A stretch of DNA of 64,000 bases, taken from positions 11,261,479-11,325,478 of the forward strand of contig OZ026837.1 in assembly GCA_964023205.1 (NCBI GenBank), written 5' to 3'. The DNA comes from Lutraria lutraria (taxonomy: Eukaryota > Mollusca > Bivalvia > Venerida > Mactridae). The position numbers were made by a program, and so were the translations under genes. Under the pieces are notes generated by a model. The model worked only from the letters and a program-made list of their open reading frames with translations, made no database searches and was not told where the DNA came from. Shown piece after piece: positions 11,364 through 23,122 of the stretch; the first letter of the stretch is position 1, and every line of letters starts with the position of its first letter.

Positions 11364-12323
11364 CAAACTAAAAAACAAAGGCGTATGTGCAACCCTAACA
11401 AGAGAATCACTATACACCTGATCATGAATTGATAACAATGTCGTAATTTTAACACCTTATATACTACTGTGCTAATGCTTAAAACATGGTTAGAATATGT
11501 AAATTTATACTAAATGTATGTCTAATAAATCTATTTTGGTGTTTATTGTAATGTATTTTCATGGGCTGGTTGATGTTAAATAATACTTAGTACCTTTTTT
11601 ATTTGAGTAACAAAATGCGGAACAATTTAGTAGATATACACTAAAAACTAAAAACATGCTTTAATTTACGTCCACATTGTAATATTTGTGCCCCGGGGTT
11701 AACGCTATCTATACAATACCATATAACCGTATACCGTATAACTGTGTCACACCTTCATACAACTAACAAAAAACGCTCTTAAAGTTAAAAACTTTATTTT
11801 ATGTTAATACAATTTGGACTTAATGATAATAATCATGTGTCTAAATGTTTCATGTTACACATTTTTTCTGTTTAAGTCACAATTAGTTTTTGTTGCATTT
11901 TTTAAAGCATTATTGGGCATAATTTAAACAACAAGTATTCAATTATTGAAGCACTTGTAATCAAGAAAATGTCGATTTTTACTTACCTGTGGACAAATCA
12001 GTTTGGTTTATTTTATATACTCTATATACTCGTATATGGTTTGAAGAATACAAGGATAAAATTTGACACGCACCATTCTCATTGTTTATTTTCGTCTGAA
12101 CAATACCAAAAATCTAAATCAAGGAAACACAGCAAAAACAAAACAAAATATTTTATTTCACTGAACTACTAGTTACAAGTTCTTAAAATATAGGGTCTGT
12201 TGATGACTGTCTATCATTTTCATTGTTAAAGTGTCCTTCAGTCAGAGTAATTGTTTTTGCTTTCTGTAGTTTTATGGACAAAACAAGCATTAGTTTTTAC
12301 AGAAGAACCAATATCTTCTCACT
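11364..12323. other. Intergenic, no feature recognised
   Basis: AT-rich DNA between the satellite and the minisatellite. A 67-codon ORF at 11,969 begins with ATG but has no splice or family support. Confidence 0.4.
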
Positions 12324-12578
12324 CCTGTACGTTATATACCATCTCTATAAAACAACACATCGCTTGAATCCTGTACGTTATATACCATATCTATAAAACA
12401 ACACATCGCTTGAATTCTGTACGTATATACCATCTCTGTAAAACAACACATCGCTTGAATCCTGTACGTTATATACCATATCTATAAAACAACACATCGC
12501 TTGAATTCTGTACGTTATATACCATATCTATAAAACAACACATCGCTTGAATCCTGTACGTTATGTACCATATCTATA
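12324..12578. repeat. 46-bp minisatellite, five full units plus a partial
   Basis: The unit begins CCTGTACGTTATATACCATC and ends ACAACACATCGCTTGAAT. Starts are at 12,324, 12,370, 12,416 (45 bp), 12,461, 12,507 and 12,553 (partial). Units alternate CCTGTACG and TCTGTACG at their start. It runs directly into the CATA tract. Confidence 0.93.
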
Positions 12579-12785
12579 CATACATACATACATACATACA
12601 TACATACATACATACATACATACATACATACATACATACATACATACATACATACATACATACATACATACATACATACATACATACATACATACATACA
12701 TACATACATACATACATACATACATACATACATACATACATACATACATACATACATACATACATACATACATACATACATACAT
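12576..12785. repeat. (CATA)n microsatellite, ~52 repeats
   Basis: This is an uninterrupted run of the ACAT tetranucleotide about 210 bp long. It ends 38 bp before the acceptor of the GNBP linker exon. Long ORFs on both strands here are artefacts of a four-base repeat lacking stop codons. Confidence 0.98.
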
Positions 12786-12823
12786 GTGTATTTCTATAAA
12801 TAAACCCATTCAAACACGTATAG

Positions 12824-13191
12824 GTCTTACAACAACAACTACAACAACAACATCGAAGCCTACTACGCATGCCCAGACTTCTAGACCATTAGTCACCGAT
12901 GCTTTGCCAAGTTCGAACCCCACAGATCCCATCGATTCTAGTGCAGTTAACAAAGACACAGACGCGACAAATACCGGTTCTAACACAGGTACAGATTCTT
13001 CTCAGACACAACCAGTCGCCTCTGGCACATTGAGCGCAACAGCGACAGCTTCCAGTGGTTCTTGTGGTTGTACCGGAAGTTCTATCCGCCCATTAACATG
13101 TTAGACATTTCCATGTTTGATATTTGAAGATAACTTTGATACATTAAACCTAGACGTATGGGAACATGAAATTACTGCTAGCAGTGGTGGG
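12824..13191 (+). pseudogene. Beta-1,3-glucan-binding protein (GNBP/GH16-like) exon with in-frame TAG
   Basis: GNBPs recognise fungal or bacterial beta-1,3-glucans through an inactive or active GH16 fold and are secreted immune proteins in invertebrates. The acceptor is CGTATAG before 12,824 and the donor is GGG/gtaagt at 13,191/13,192. The exon opens with a Thr run (LTTTTTTTTSKPTT), then a Ser/Thr-rich linker, a short Cys segment (SSGSCGCTG), and the family hallmark CLIFEDNFDTLNLDVWEHEI followed by TASSGG. A TAG at 13,102-13,104 lies in the same frame between the Cys segment and the hallmark. Either the copy is a pseudogene, or 13,105 is a separate exon start after TTAG, though no good donor or pyrimidine tract supports that. 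The family call is firm; functional status is doubtful. Confidence 0.8.
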
Positions 13192-14380
13192 GTAAGTCCT
13201 ATCAACTACATGTACAGTCACATCTGTGAACAAAGGCCATCATTTGAAAATTGACAGATAACCTTAATTATCATAGCATTATCAGCAGGATCAATGGCAA
13301 GTCAACTGCATAATTTAGAAATTTATTGGGAATAATTAAACCGATGTCGAGAAACACTGATGATATACTAGTATTTCATATGAGCTAGGATTACGTGCAA
13401 AATGTATATGTTTTTAAGATTTGATAACACTCTAATTCCTTCATTTATTTGGACAAAAATGGAGTGTTTGGTATCTTTGGATTCATCTCTGAACACTGCA
13501 CAACATGCACTAACTTACATTAGTGTAACTCAAAAAGGAAGAAACTAAATAACTGCGCCACGAACGTATAACTCATCAATTGTTTAGTACTTAACTTACC
13601 CGTCTTTAAACGCATTTTACTCATAACGCAAAAAAAATGAAGTAATATTTACGATTCTGGAATTAGGGTCATGACATATCATTGGAAGTGTAATGTGACG
13701 TAATAGTGATGGCAAAATTTTCATCAAGCCGGTAGGTTGTATACATGCAGATATTGTTGCTTCAGTCAAACCTGTGAACAAAGGCCACCCTTGAGAAAGA
13801 CAAAATGTGGCCTTTATTCACAGGTAGTCTTTGCTGTATATAATCAATGACGTTTTATGGAAACTGACGAACACATTATGAGTGAGAAATATGTCTAGTT
13901 AGTTCACGGAAGGTCAGTGTAAGCTCTGCCTTGGTAAAATGCTGAAAACTAGGTCACCTAACGACCCTGTCTGTTGGTGCGACGTAAATCCCCAGCGACA
14001 AATCCTGTGACACCTAAAATGTTCCTACACTTAATTGTTGTCATTTTATACTTCATACAACGCTCTATTCACTTAGCTTACAGAGCGGGCTATATTCTTT
14101 AAAACGTGACACATCATACCGTAGTATGCATTTAAATAATACGAAACTTTTACAGCCATAGTTTATGCATATATATAACATTACGAATTTTCAACATAAA
14201 CGCATAAATTCTATCATATACATGTATAGTAAAAATCCTGCCATCCGGACCCCATCTGAACTGGACAAAAAGTCTGGTTTTCTGAAAATTCCGGATTTCT
14301 GAGAGTCCGGTTTCCAGGGGGTTATTGTACACTTATTTCGATCTATGAGTAAATTACGTCTTCATTGTTTATCTACACAG
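13192..14380. other. Intron between the GNBP-like exons
   Basis: Both strands were read for a missing GNBP exon and none was found. Contains part of the AACAAAGGCCACC repeat family (13,219 and 13,762-13,860), including a hairpin-like pair CCTGTGAACAAAGGCCACC and GTGGCCTTTATTCACAGG. Confidence 0.5.
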
Positions 14381-14447
14381 ACTCTAACTATGGAGACGTT
14401 AAATGATGGACCTGATGCTTTAACTAGAGGAGCACTCGATATCTGGG
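14381..14447 (+). pseudogene. GNBP/GH16-like second exon fragment
   Basis: The acceptor is ATCTACACAG before 14,381 and the donor is TGGG/gttagt at 14,447/14,448. It encodes TLTMETLNDGPDALTRGALD followed by IWG, matching the GNBP segment that follows the first beta-strands (family pattern: K-P-T-L-T then a G-x-L-D-L/I-W-G). It starts in phase 0, so it joins the previous exon in frame. However, the roughly 25 residues that normally lie between them (family pattern beginning NWEFQ) are not encoded anywhere in 13,192-14,380. No later GH16 exon, including the catalytic-site region, was seen downstream. It looks like a truncated or decaying copy. Confidence 0.72.
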
Positions 14448-14536
14448 GTTAGTAACAGTTTAATTAACATTGATCATTTTGTTGTCTTTGATTGATCAAC
14501 TAGTCGCTTGGTTCAGTTTGTTGTTTAGTTTAAAGC

Positions 14537-14692
14537 ACATGTGCCGGGCGCGTAGCCATCCCGCCCACTAAGCCCCATTTGACTTTCCCAGAATTTCGAT
14601 CAATATATTATACATGTAGAATATATTGATCGAAATTCTCGGAAAGTCAGATGGGGCTTAGTGGGCGGTGTTGCTACGGGCCCAGCACATGT
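14537..14692. repeat. 156-bp near-perfect inverted repeat (hairpin element)
   Basis: The left arm begins ACATGTGCCGGGCGCGTAGC and the right arm is its reverse complement ending CCCAGCACATGT, with arms of about 73 bp and only a few mismatches around a ~10-bp centre (ATACATGTAG). The arms are GC-richer than the flanks. It is most simply a palindromic MITE; transcribed, it would form a long hairpin. Confidence 0.85.
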
Positions 14693-15152
14693 AGTTCATA
14701 GTCCTGTTCTAAATTTTGAATGACCATTAAGGTTCCTGATCTTTATAAATACAATGTAGTGACATTCAAACATAATAAATTGATTAACTTTGAACCATGC
14801 AACATTTTGAAATGTTGGACCTTGGTCAGTTATATTTGACTTTAATATATCATAAAAGGGAAGTTATATTACTATGGCACTCTCCCTGTTCTGTGATTAT
14901 AAAGCATTCGAATGTCTGGATTATCAAAAAGAACTTTTTGTTCCGCCTTGTAACAGTCACTATATACATTATGTTTACTTGTTACTGACATTAGATACAA
15001 GCAAGAAAAACTATATAATATTAATATCACATTAACACTCTATCTATAGGAATGTATGTTTAGTTCCCGCCTACAATCTATTCAAACTGGTATGGAGGCA
15101 TTAACAGATTTCCGTCTAAACTGCTTCCTTCTTGACATCTCCTGTACGGGTG
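14693..15152. other. Intergenic, no feature recognised
   Basis: AT-rich DNA between the hairpin element and the second foldback copy. The 63-codon ORF at 14,797 has no supporting evidence. Confidence 0.35.
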
Positions 15153-15430
15153 ACAAGATAAACTTCACAACAAATCAAGAACAATACTCCAGAATGCATA
15201 AAATAATGTCAGTCTGTTGTTTGAACGTTAATTAAATGAAAATATATGATTTTTCCAAAAAAGAATTTTTTGTGCGTGAAATTAGACGCTGCTAGCTGCC
15301 AACTTCACGCTGCTAGCAGCGGCTAATCCCACATTGAAAAAAAATGAAAATCATATATTTTCAGTTAATTAATGTTTAAACATTGCCAACTTAACAAAAA
15401 GAAACAAAAAAAAGCTGGGCTGCTAACTTC
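15153..15430. mobile_element. Second copy of the foldback unit, arms head to head
   Basis: The sequence GATAAACTTCACAACAAATC starts one direct unit. At about 15,295 it meets an inverted unit that reads back through CTGCCAACTTCACGCTGCTA and TGAAAATCATATATTTTCAG. The same units build the 6.7-8.5 kb element, so this is a shorter relative with almost no spacer between the arms. Confidence 0.7.
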
Positions 15431-15887
15431 ATTCATTCTGCATTCATCTCAAAAGTCATCATTCAAAAATACGCATTTTCCTGGTTTTGCGGACAGTCTA
15501 ACCATGAACAGATAACAACATCCAGAATTAGTAAACACACGCAGGAATGTCTCGTACGAAAATTGCTAAAAATGAACAGGTTACGCCTTACGCAGTTTCT
15601 GATATTCCAACATGAGAGGACCTTATAATGTTTGTCCTGGATGTTGAGAAAAAATTCAGGTTTTCAGTGAGAATGAAGTCGTGAAGTTGCAAAAATCTTT
15701 TTCGAAAAACAAAACTTGTCACTGGCTTAAAGGTTATTACTACATTTTGCGGAGCCGAGGCTTACATGTCAACCATATAAATCTGACACTAAGTCGTCAT
15801 GGCATTGATGGACCAAGCCAAGATATCACGTGTTACTTGTACCCTGCTAACTGAACGTGATTGAACGTGTCATATTTTTTTCGCTCA

Positions 15888-16351
15888 ATGCGTAGATAAA
15901 TGAATGTTTTACATTATGTTAATTTTTGAAAAACTTCTACCACGGCGTTTTAACTACATTTGCATTTATCTGAATATTTTACGTCGAGAAATCGTCCCCA
16001 TACTGACGTTTTGACGTCGATAAATTTCCGACACGCCGGGCGGTCATGGATATTCAAAGTATTGATGATGATCACTCGGTAGACCACAGCATTCGCTCAT
16101 CCCCAAAGTTTGAATTTTCAATTTATGTCAATTTATAGCAAAGCTACAGGAGGAAAAGTACAACGAGTCGTTCACATAGCTGGTGCCGCTAGATGGCGTT
16201 TTAACGTCGTTAAGTTGCTAGGTTACCGACGTCAAACTGTAAAAAGAACAAAATTTTCGTAAGCGCAGCTACTTCGGGTATACTTCCTCCAAATTTCATG
16301 TCATTCGAACAAATTTTCTTTTTTGCCGAGCAACACCGCGAACTACCTTAA
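15888..16351 (-). repeat. Dispersed ~475-bp repeat, copy 2 (inverted)
   Basis: This is the reverse complement of the repeat at 5,086-5,562, running from TTTTTTCGCTCAATGCGTAG to GCCGAGCAACACCGCGAACT near 16,345. The two copies enclose about 10.3 kb containing the foldback elements, satellite and GNBP exons. Confidence 0.78.
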
Positions 16352-16568
16352 TTACTACTGTTGCATGGACTGGGGATCAGGCTTTTAACAGTGTTTGACA
16401 TGCATTTATATGTCCTAACCCTTTTAGACGGAAAACGGGTCGTATTCTGTATATTTTTTAAAATTTGATGAAACATGTCGATTTTCCTCCATATGCGGTT
16501 AAGTTACCGGCTCATTGTTTAGAACACGATGACAATCATAATTCACATACAACGACAACAGGGAATGA

Positions 16569-16781
16569 TACTGTGGAATCATTAATTTTCGTTGGGGATT
16601 AAATTTCGTGGATTTCGTGGGTCAGCTCATCCACGAAATCAAATCCCCACGAATTTAAATGCAGAAGTGAGGCATTTTTCTTTCAAAAATCAAAATCCAC
16701 GAATATATGTCCCCAAGAAATAGCCATTTTAGTAAAAACCACGAAAATTGAGCCCAACGAAAATAAATGAAAATACAGTAG
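16569..16781. mobile_element. MITE with ATTTTCGTTGGG termini (~210 bp)
   Basis: The left end is TACTGTGGAATCATTAATTT then TCGTTGGGG; the right end is the complement, CCCAACGAAAATAAATGAAA then ATACAGTA. The interior repeats short GGATTTCGTGG / CCACGAAAATC inverted motifs, so the whole unit folds back. Elements with this terminus are, to my knowledge, common in bivalve genomes. There is no coding capacity. Confidence 0.75.
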
Positions 16782-16784
16782 TAC

Positions 16785-19700
16785 ATTTTTCATTCCAAAC
16801 AAGCACTGCATAATACATACAAACATATTATACCGGTCTCACCAATCGAATGTATTAATGACAGATAACTTCACGTACAAATGTGCAAATAGATGTAACT
16901 TGCTACCGGTATAAAGAATTATATACATTTTATTATATAAGGCTCAGTTTGAAGGAATTGTATTTAAATAATATTAATTTTAATGAATTAAATGTATTTT
17001 TTGGTCAGTATTCAATACATTTATAAAATGAATGTCTGTCAAAAAAACAACATACATCATACAATTCTAATGACAAAAGAAGTATATTAACCAATCTGGC
17101 CTAATTACTTTAATTCCATGTCGGGTTGTATGAGTTTATATACACTTTTTATTATGCTTATTTTCTTCAAATTCAAAAACCAGTATGTATTATATTAAAC
17201 AATACGTGGGTGTTGGTGTAGAATAATACACTGGGAAGAAAAAGAAACGCCGGGTACCGAAAATATGCAGCAAAAAATATTTCTTGGCCTAAATTGATGA
17301 AATTCGGACAGGTCAAAATCTCGGTCAATGTCAACAATACCCGGTGGATAGTATTACGCAGCCTCGTAAAGGTTCGCCTTACCCGGGATGAAAAAATTAA
17401 ATTCCTGTGCAAATTCGTGATGGCGAGTTTTTCAATTGACAAATTTAGTCATTTTTGGAGATTTTTGGAGTTTGGAACTGCTTTCAACATTTTCGAAGTA
17501 TGGTACGCTTAATCGAAGGGGGGGGGGGTATTTTTTAAAATTATGATGTCATCTGTATAAAACAACAAAACTATAGGCAATATATCAATTTCTTCACCAT
17601 TAGACAATATTTCCCTACGGTCTTCAACAGCAATGAAAATAATAATTGCGATAAACATTCACATAGACAGACAATATGCGAGCTCATTGTTCTGTTTATC
17701 ATTAGTTTTTACATAAGTGATATGTACTCATGTAATTCACTTTCTTTAAATCACTCTGGTTTCAATTCTCAAACTGCAGAAACCAGTTAAAAAAACGAAA
17801 CTTTGGATCTGTATAATGATCATTCTTTCATTTTTCATGTTTACTTTGTTGTTGTCGTGTTTGTTACTTTGTTCTGAATGATGGCCTATTGACATCAGAA
17901 ACAAAATAAAATAAACTCATTTGCATTGTACATACTTATAATTATTTCTTACAGTTTGTAAATGCACAAAAATGTTTTCAATAGCGCTCATATTTTTAAA
18001 GCAGGTCTCTGCTTTGATAGAAAGTTATAATTTCCAGTCTTGTTTTCAAATTTGATTAAAAGTACGGGTGGATTATTTACATTGCGCTCTCAAAAGTGTA
18101 ATGCCTCTAAAACTATTTGGACTGGTTATACAAATATACTACATTTCTTATGAAAAGAAATTATGTAACTTTCAGACCAGCTGCTTGGAAATATTCCAGT
18201 ATTAAAGGTTTTATTGTCAATAACAGATAAACAATAAACAATTTCATTTTGACCATATAAAATGTATATAAAACTTTAAAATATTACCAAGCGGACTGCA
18301 AGCGGATTTAGCCCATTATGTAGTTCATATACTGTAATTTAATTGCCTGGTTCGTTTGAGACGGTTACTGGGATGGTGCACGGTGTTGGCTGTGTACGAA
18401 ACCGGTAATCGGCGATTAAGTCGTTCACTCGTGTTACACTTGTACGAGATTATGGACAGGCCAATAAACTCATAATTATACGTGTACTCAGGACTTTTCC
18501 CACATGGCGAATACCTATTGAAATTCAAGTAAGATTTCTTTTTTTTTGTTTAGTACGTACCATTCTTTGCTGATGCAAAAAATTAAATGATGCTTTACTG
18601 ATACATATATATATATAAATATCATTTCATAAAAAGTATTAATTGTTTGGTCTAAATTTATGTATGGTCACAATTTCTTGAGGTATTTTGAAAAGGTGGG
18701 ATTATGTTTTTATGTGTTTTTTTTTTGTCCTAAGGAAAAACCCATACAAGACTACCCTCTCCAAATCCTTAAATCCAAAACCCACAAAACACTCAGAGTA
18801 ATGCAAATAATGGAGGACAAAAAAGTATCCCGTTCGGAACGATCTGTATATATGAAAGCTTGAGCTGGAGAAAGAACGAGATTGAGATAATGGAATAAAA
18901 AGCCGTACGAAGTTATGGGAAATTTAGATCGATTTTAAATATAAAGCATTCAGTGTCTTTTTTTCACGAAAATTTGCAGTTTTCATTTCTGCGAAAGGAA
19001 GAGTAGTACCTAAAATACTGCTATAATTACTGATAATTATCATTCGTTGCTCTATATCCATTATCTTCTTTATCCAAAATTACACCAATTGTGTGCAGAA
19101 AGGATGGTCGGATCATCCTCGAAATAGTTCTTATATCAATAGTTCTTAGATTTGAGTGTTAGGAGGGATAATCATGCGTTAAATGCATAACGATGGATTC
19201 AGCGAGGTAATTAGGCAAAAATTAAATTTTAAGTGTGTACACTACATGCTATTTCGAACAGCTAAACTGTATTTGAACACTGAAAACGCCACAGTCACGT
19301 TATAGGAAATGAAAAAAAAACATGCCCCTGTTGAAATTTATCAAGGTAACATGGATTTGTTTGCGAAAGTACTCGGTCTCTCACAATGCTTATAATCTCG
19401 GACTTTCAAAAATTTGGAACAAGGCAACTGTCACGATCTACTTCTATTCATCTTGTCCGTTTTTATGGATGCATAGAACAGTTTCTTTAGAGGTCATGTA
19501 CATTCACTAGAGTCTTATGAGAACCACGTAAACACCAATTAACAGTTACTCTACATTCATTCGATGCGGCTTTATCATATTTTAACCTGTCATATGAAAT
19601 AGTAAGGTTGTTTTATAGACTAACATTTCCTTCATTAGGTGTTCGGTTGCAAACTTTTTAAGCTGTTACATATAAGAATCTTATATTTCTATATTCTACA

Positions 19701-21710
19701 TACAGTTAAAACTGTGATGCCTCTTGATGCGTTTAATTTGGAGATTTGGGGAAACGCGATGCATTTGTCACAAAAAATAATTAAATATGACATATGGTAT
19801 AGTTCAGTTGATAAAAAAAACACTTATAATGGCATTTCTTGAAAAGCCGTCTGTACCTCGCCAATTACAAAATTGTGTAACCTAAATAGAACCAAACATC
19901 TGATTGAAGACATTGCTTTTGTTGAATCGTAAACTGAAATCAAAGAGTGTTCTAGAATAAATTATTTCAAACGATTGCAACAAACTTACATTGCATGTTC
20001 CATAACCTGTCTTTCCAGCAAATTACCCTTTGGACAAATACGATTGGATATTTTTTTTGACAATAACCAGGATACTAAAATTGTCATATTTTATTCGGAT
20101 TTGATTATACTTTTCAATTGGCAATGTGTTGGTGATTCAAACATTTTAGCATGCAATTTTCCGTGTTTGACATCCAAGAAATACCAATTTGTACCAACGG
20201 AACGCATATTTGAAGTTTTTATCATTATTAATTGTTATAAATGAGACACAGCTAAAGGATTTCCTGTTATTTGATACAAGGAAATCATGAACTAGTATTT
20301 GGACTTGAACCCATAATATTCTTGTTTGTTGTCCGTTAGTTGTTCAAACGGTTTATCGGAATGTTTATCCTGCCGAACTGCTTATCGTTTGGTAATTGAT
20401 TGTTGCCGCGCTATATTTTCAAAGTTATAATACAATTGAACACAGGATCTAAGGTAACCGATAATATGTTTATACAGATCTTTAATGTTTGTGTATAATA
20501 TTTAGATTTAAATCTTCAAAATGGCAACTTTAACATCAATGTATATATTTACGCACAATCAGCTTAGAACTGAAATGCCAGGGGAAATTGAAAGAATTGA
20601 TATATCAGTTATGTAAGAGGCAAAATGTAAGGTCGTGTTTAGTAATATGTACTTGGTCATTGTATTACTTATGTCACGCTTACATTCGGCTCCTTTAAAT
20701 GTTAGGATACCAAATACGTGGAATTCTATCTGTACAAAAGAAAAAAGAAAACACGTCTGACGTCTTTGAAAGTTTATCGGAAATGCCTAAATTATATTAT
20801 TATGACAAATGCAAAATGAAAACAAAATTAATAGTAATGAAATAATGATATAGCAATAACAAAATGAATACAATAATTTACGAAAATGTCTTTTAAATAA
20901 ATGGTATACCTGTAGAAAAGTTTGTCGTAAATGCGAGGTGGAAAAGGTGCGCATGAGTGTTGTGCATGTTCTGAAACAAATCAAAGATTAGTAAATTATT
21001 GTGATAAAATGGAGTATAAAATGTAAGTAGATGACTGATTTAAAACCGGATGTACATATGTACAAAGTACGGTGGACCATAATGGCCACCTACTACAACA
21101 CTTGACTCTGCGACACTTATCCTTATTTAAAAGAATGGAACAATCCATCACCTTTCGTCACGACTCACTGCTCGATTTCTATCTATACATTATATACCAT
21201 TGGGCTCGGCCTAACGAATGTTCGTCCGAAACAACGTTGAGTTGTTTTTTTTAGGAGCGAAGTTCCTATAGTTATACACCATATTTTGTACTAACAAAAC
21301 AGTGACGCCTCTCATCCGCGTTGAAAAATAGTACCACTTGTTGTATAAGTATTCACTACAGACTTTGTAGTTTTGATATATGATGTTGCAGGTCTCTATT
21401 AATTTTGAAAGCATGCGAACTATTTTGGCAATTTAAACTGTAAAATTAACAAATATAATAATAAAGTCGTCGTCCACACATAATTTTCAGTCACTACATA
21501 CTGGAAAAGGTTTAATTCACAAAAGTAGTGTTGGAATACCATAATGTGTCTCAGTATAGAGAGATTACATAATGACATATGGTCATAAGTTCAGTATATA
21601 GTACAATTGTATTCAGATCAAAGCACTGAAGGCACTGCATTTGTATGGGTTTTCAAAATGTGCAGTAGCTAGTAATTTCTCACTATATATGTCATGACTG
21701 TTGAGATTTT
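16785..21710. other. Long intergenic region with weak ORFs only
   Basis: No known family was recognised. ORFs of 60-90 codons occur on both strands. Those at 19,322-19,510 (ATG start), 19,639-19,842 (preceded by TTCCTTCATTAG) and 19,975-20,244 on the + strand look mildly protein-like, but they have no second copy for comparison. A run of 11 G lies near 17,519. Confidence 0.35.
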
Positions 21711-21714
21711 TTTT

Positions 21715-22208
21715 TATGAATTGATGATTTTCATGAAAAGTTTATTATGTTTCATGAAAAGTTAATGAAGATTCATGAACAGTTCATGAACGTCATCATT
21801 TCATGACCAATTCATGAAAATTCATGTAATTTTCACCAAGGTTCATCAAAATAATTCATCAATAGTTCATTAATCGAAGTTCGATTAAATGTTTATGAAT
21901 ATTATTTCATGAAGTTTCACGAATTGTTCATACAAGTTCATCAAAGGTTTATGAAAATAATTCATGAATTGTTCACGAACCTAAGCTGCTTCTTGAAAAT
22001 ATACCAACTGCAGTTCATAAACAATTCATGAAGCTTCATGACCTGTTCATGAACATCATCAGCTCGTGAACAATTCATAAAGTCATGAATCATTTCTTAA
22101 ACTTGTGTGCATGGATTTCATCGGACAAGATTCATGAACCAAGTGTCCAATTTGAAGGTCATGAATAAAATCATAAACTATTCATGAACTAGCTCATGAA
22201 CAATTTGT
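21715..22208. repeat. TTCATGAA-dense palindromic tract
   Basis: About 500 bp are filled with irregularly spaced copies and near copies of the palindrome TTCATGAA (TTCATGAACAGTTCATGAAC and similar), with variants TCATCAA and TCATAAA. Spacing is roughly 10-25 bp without a fixed period, so it is not an ordinary tandem repeat. Isolated matches occur elsewhere (7,495; 23,718; 37,400). Confidence 0.8.
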
Positions 22209-23122
22209 GAACTGTACATCACATTTTCGACAGGCCTTTATTTTTTAAGGACGGATTCAACTTTGTCCAGAAAGTACTCTCAGTCCTTTGATTCTCCATG
22301 TGAGTGGTTTTTGATTGTCAAGACCGCGGGAGAATCCACATGTGGTGGATGTTAGAGCGCAAGGAGATAATGTTATAGCCAAAGGTAAAATTATGTTACA
22401 CGTGTCAAGTGATTGTGTTGTCTGTCGATGATGAACAGGACAATTCCTGCGAGAGAAGTGCACATTGAACAAATATTGTGTAATAGCTGTCAACAGGCAA
22501 TGTTAATTGTTTTTGCTGTAGTAAAAACATTACGTGAACTCCTTTGTTATCATGCGTGGTTTGCGGAGATTCACGGGATGTAAACAAATGTAAAGTTATG
22601 AAACGTTGTTTTACCATCACCCAGTAAAAATACCGTTTAAGGTAAGTATTTAATGAAGATGATGCTAAATGCAATGGGAGTATATGGCATCAAATACATT
22701 GAATCCTAAGCGAATTTAAACTATCTAATTAATGATAAAGGCGAGTGGTAGTCATTGTTTACGAACAGTGATAAACTAACAGATTTAGTTGAATAATTAT
22801 TCCGAGAGGTACCTGGTGTAGAGAATAACTTTGTATACAAATTATGCGGCTGAGTGATTGTAATGAGTTTACTGTTCGTGAAGATCAATACTTATACGAA
22901 GTATCAATTGAGAATAAATGTAACATACAACCAATGTATCCATTTCGACTATCATTTCCATATCAACAATCCACATGCGCGTAGGAAGGACTTTCTGATG
23001 GGGTTTTAATTTTGTATTTTTCAGTTAACGACGGAGAGGAGAATCAAAGTTAAAGAACCTTTATTTGTTCCTATAGCCGACATTATTAGGGCTATGCCCT
23101 TCCCCTGGTTCATACGGCACTG
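22209..23122. other. Intergenic, no feature recognised
   Basis: Unique-looking sequence left of the duplicated block. Minus-strand ORFs at 22,257-22,674 overlap each other in different frames and have no support. Confidence 0.35.

Noticed and set aside
12515..12870. Long ORFs on both strands across the CATA tract
   Set aside because: A four-base repeat without stop codons is open in all frames; only the segment after 12,824 shows real protein features.
279..14447. A lectin-GNBP fusion gene
   Set aside because: The lectin exon ends in phase 2 while the GNBP linker exon needs phase 1, a stop-containing terminal exon fits the lectin, and ~10 kb of repeats lies between.
17519..17530. Poly-G run as a regulatory G-quadruplex
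   Set aside because: It is a single homopolymer run without the spaced G-tracts needed; another run occurs near 37,773 in unit 2.
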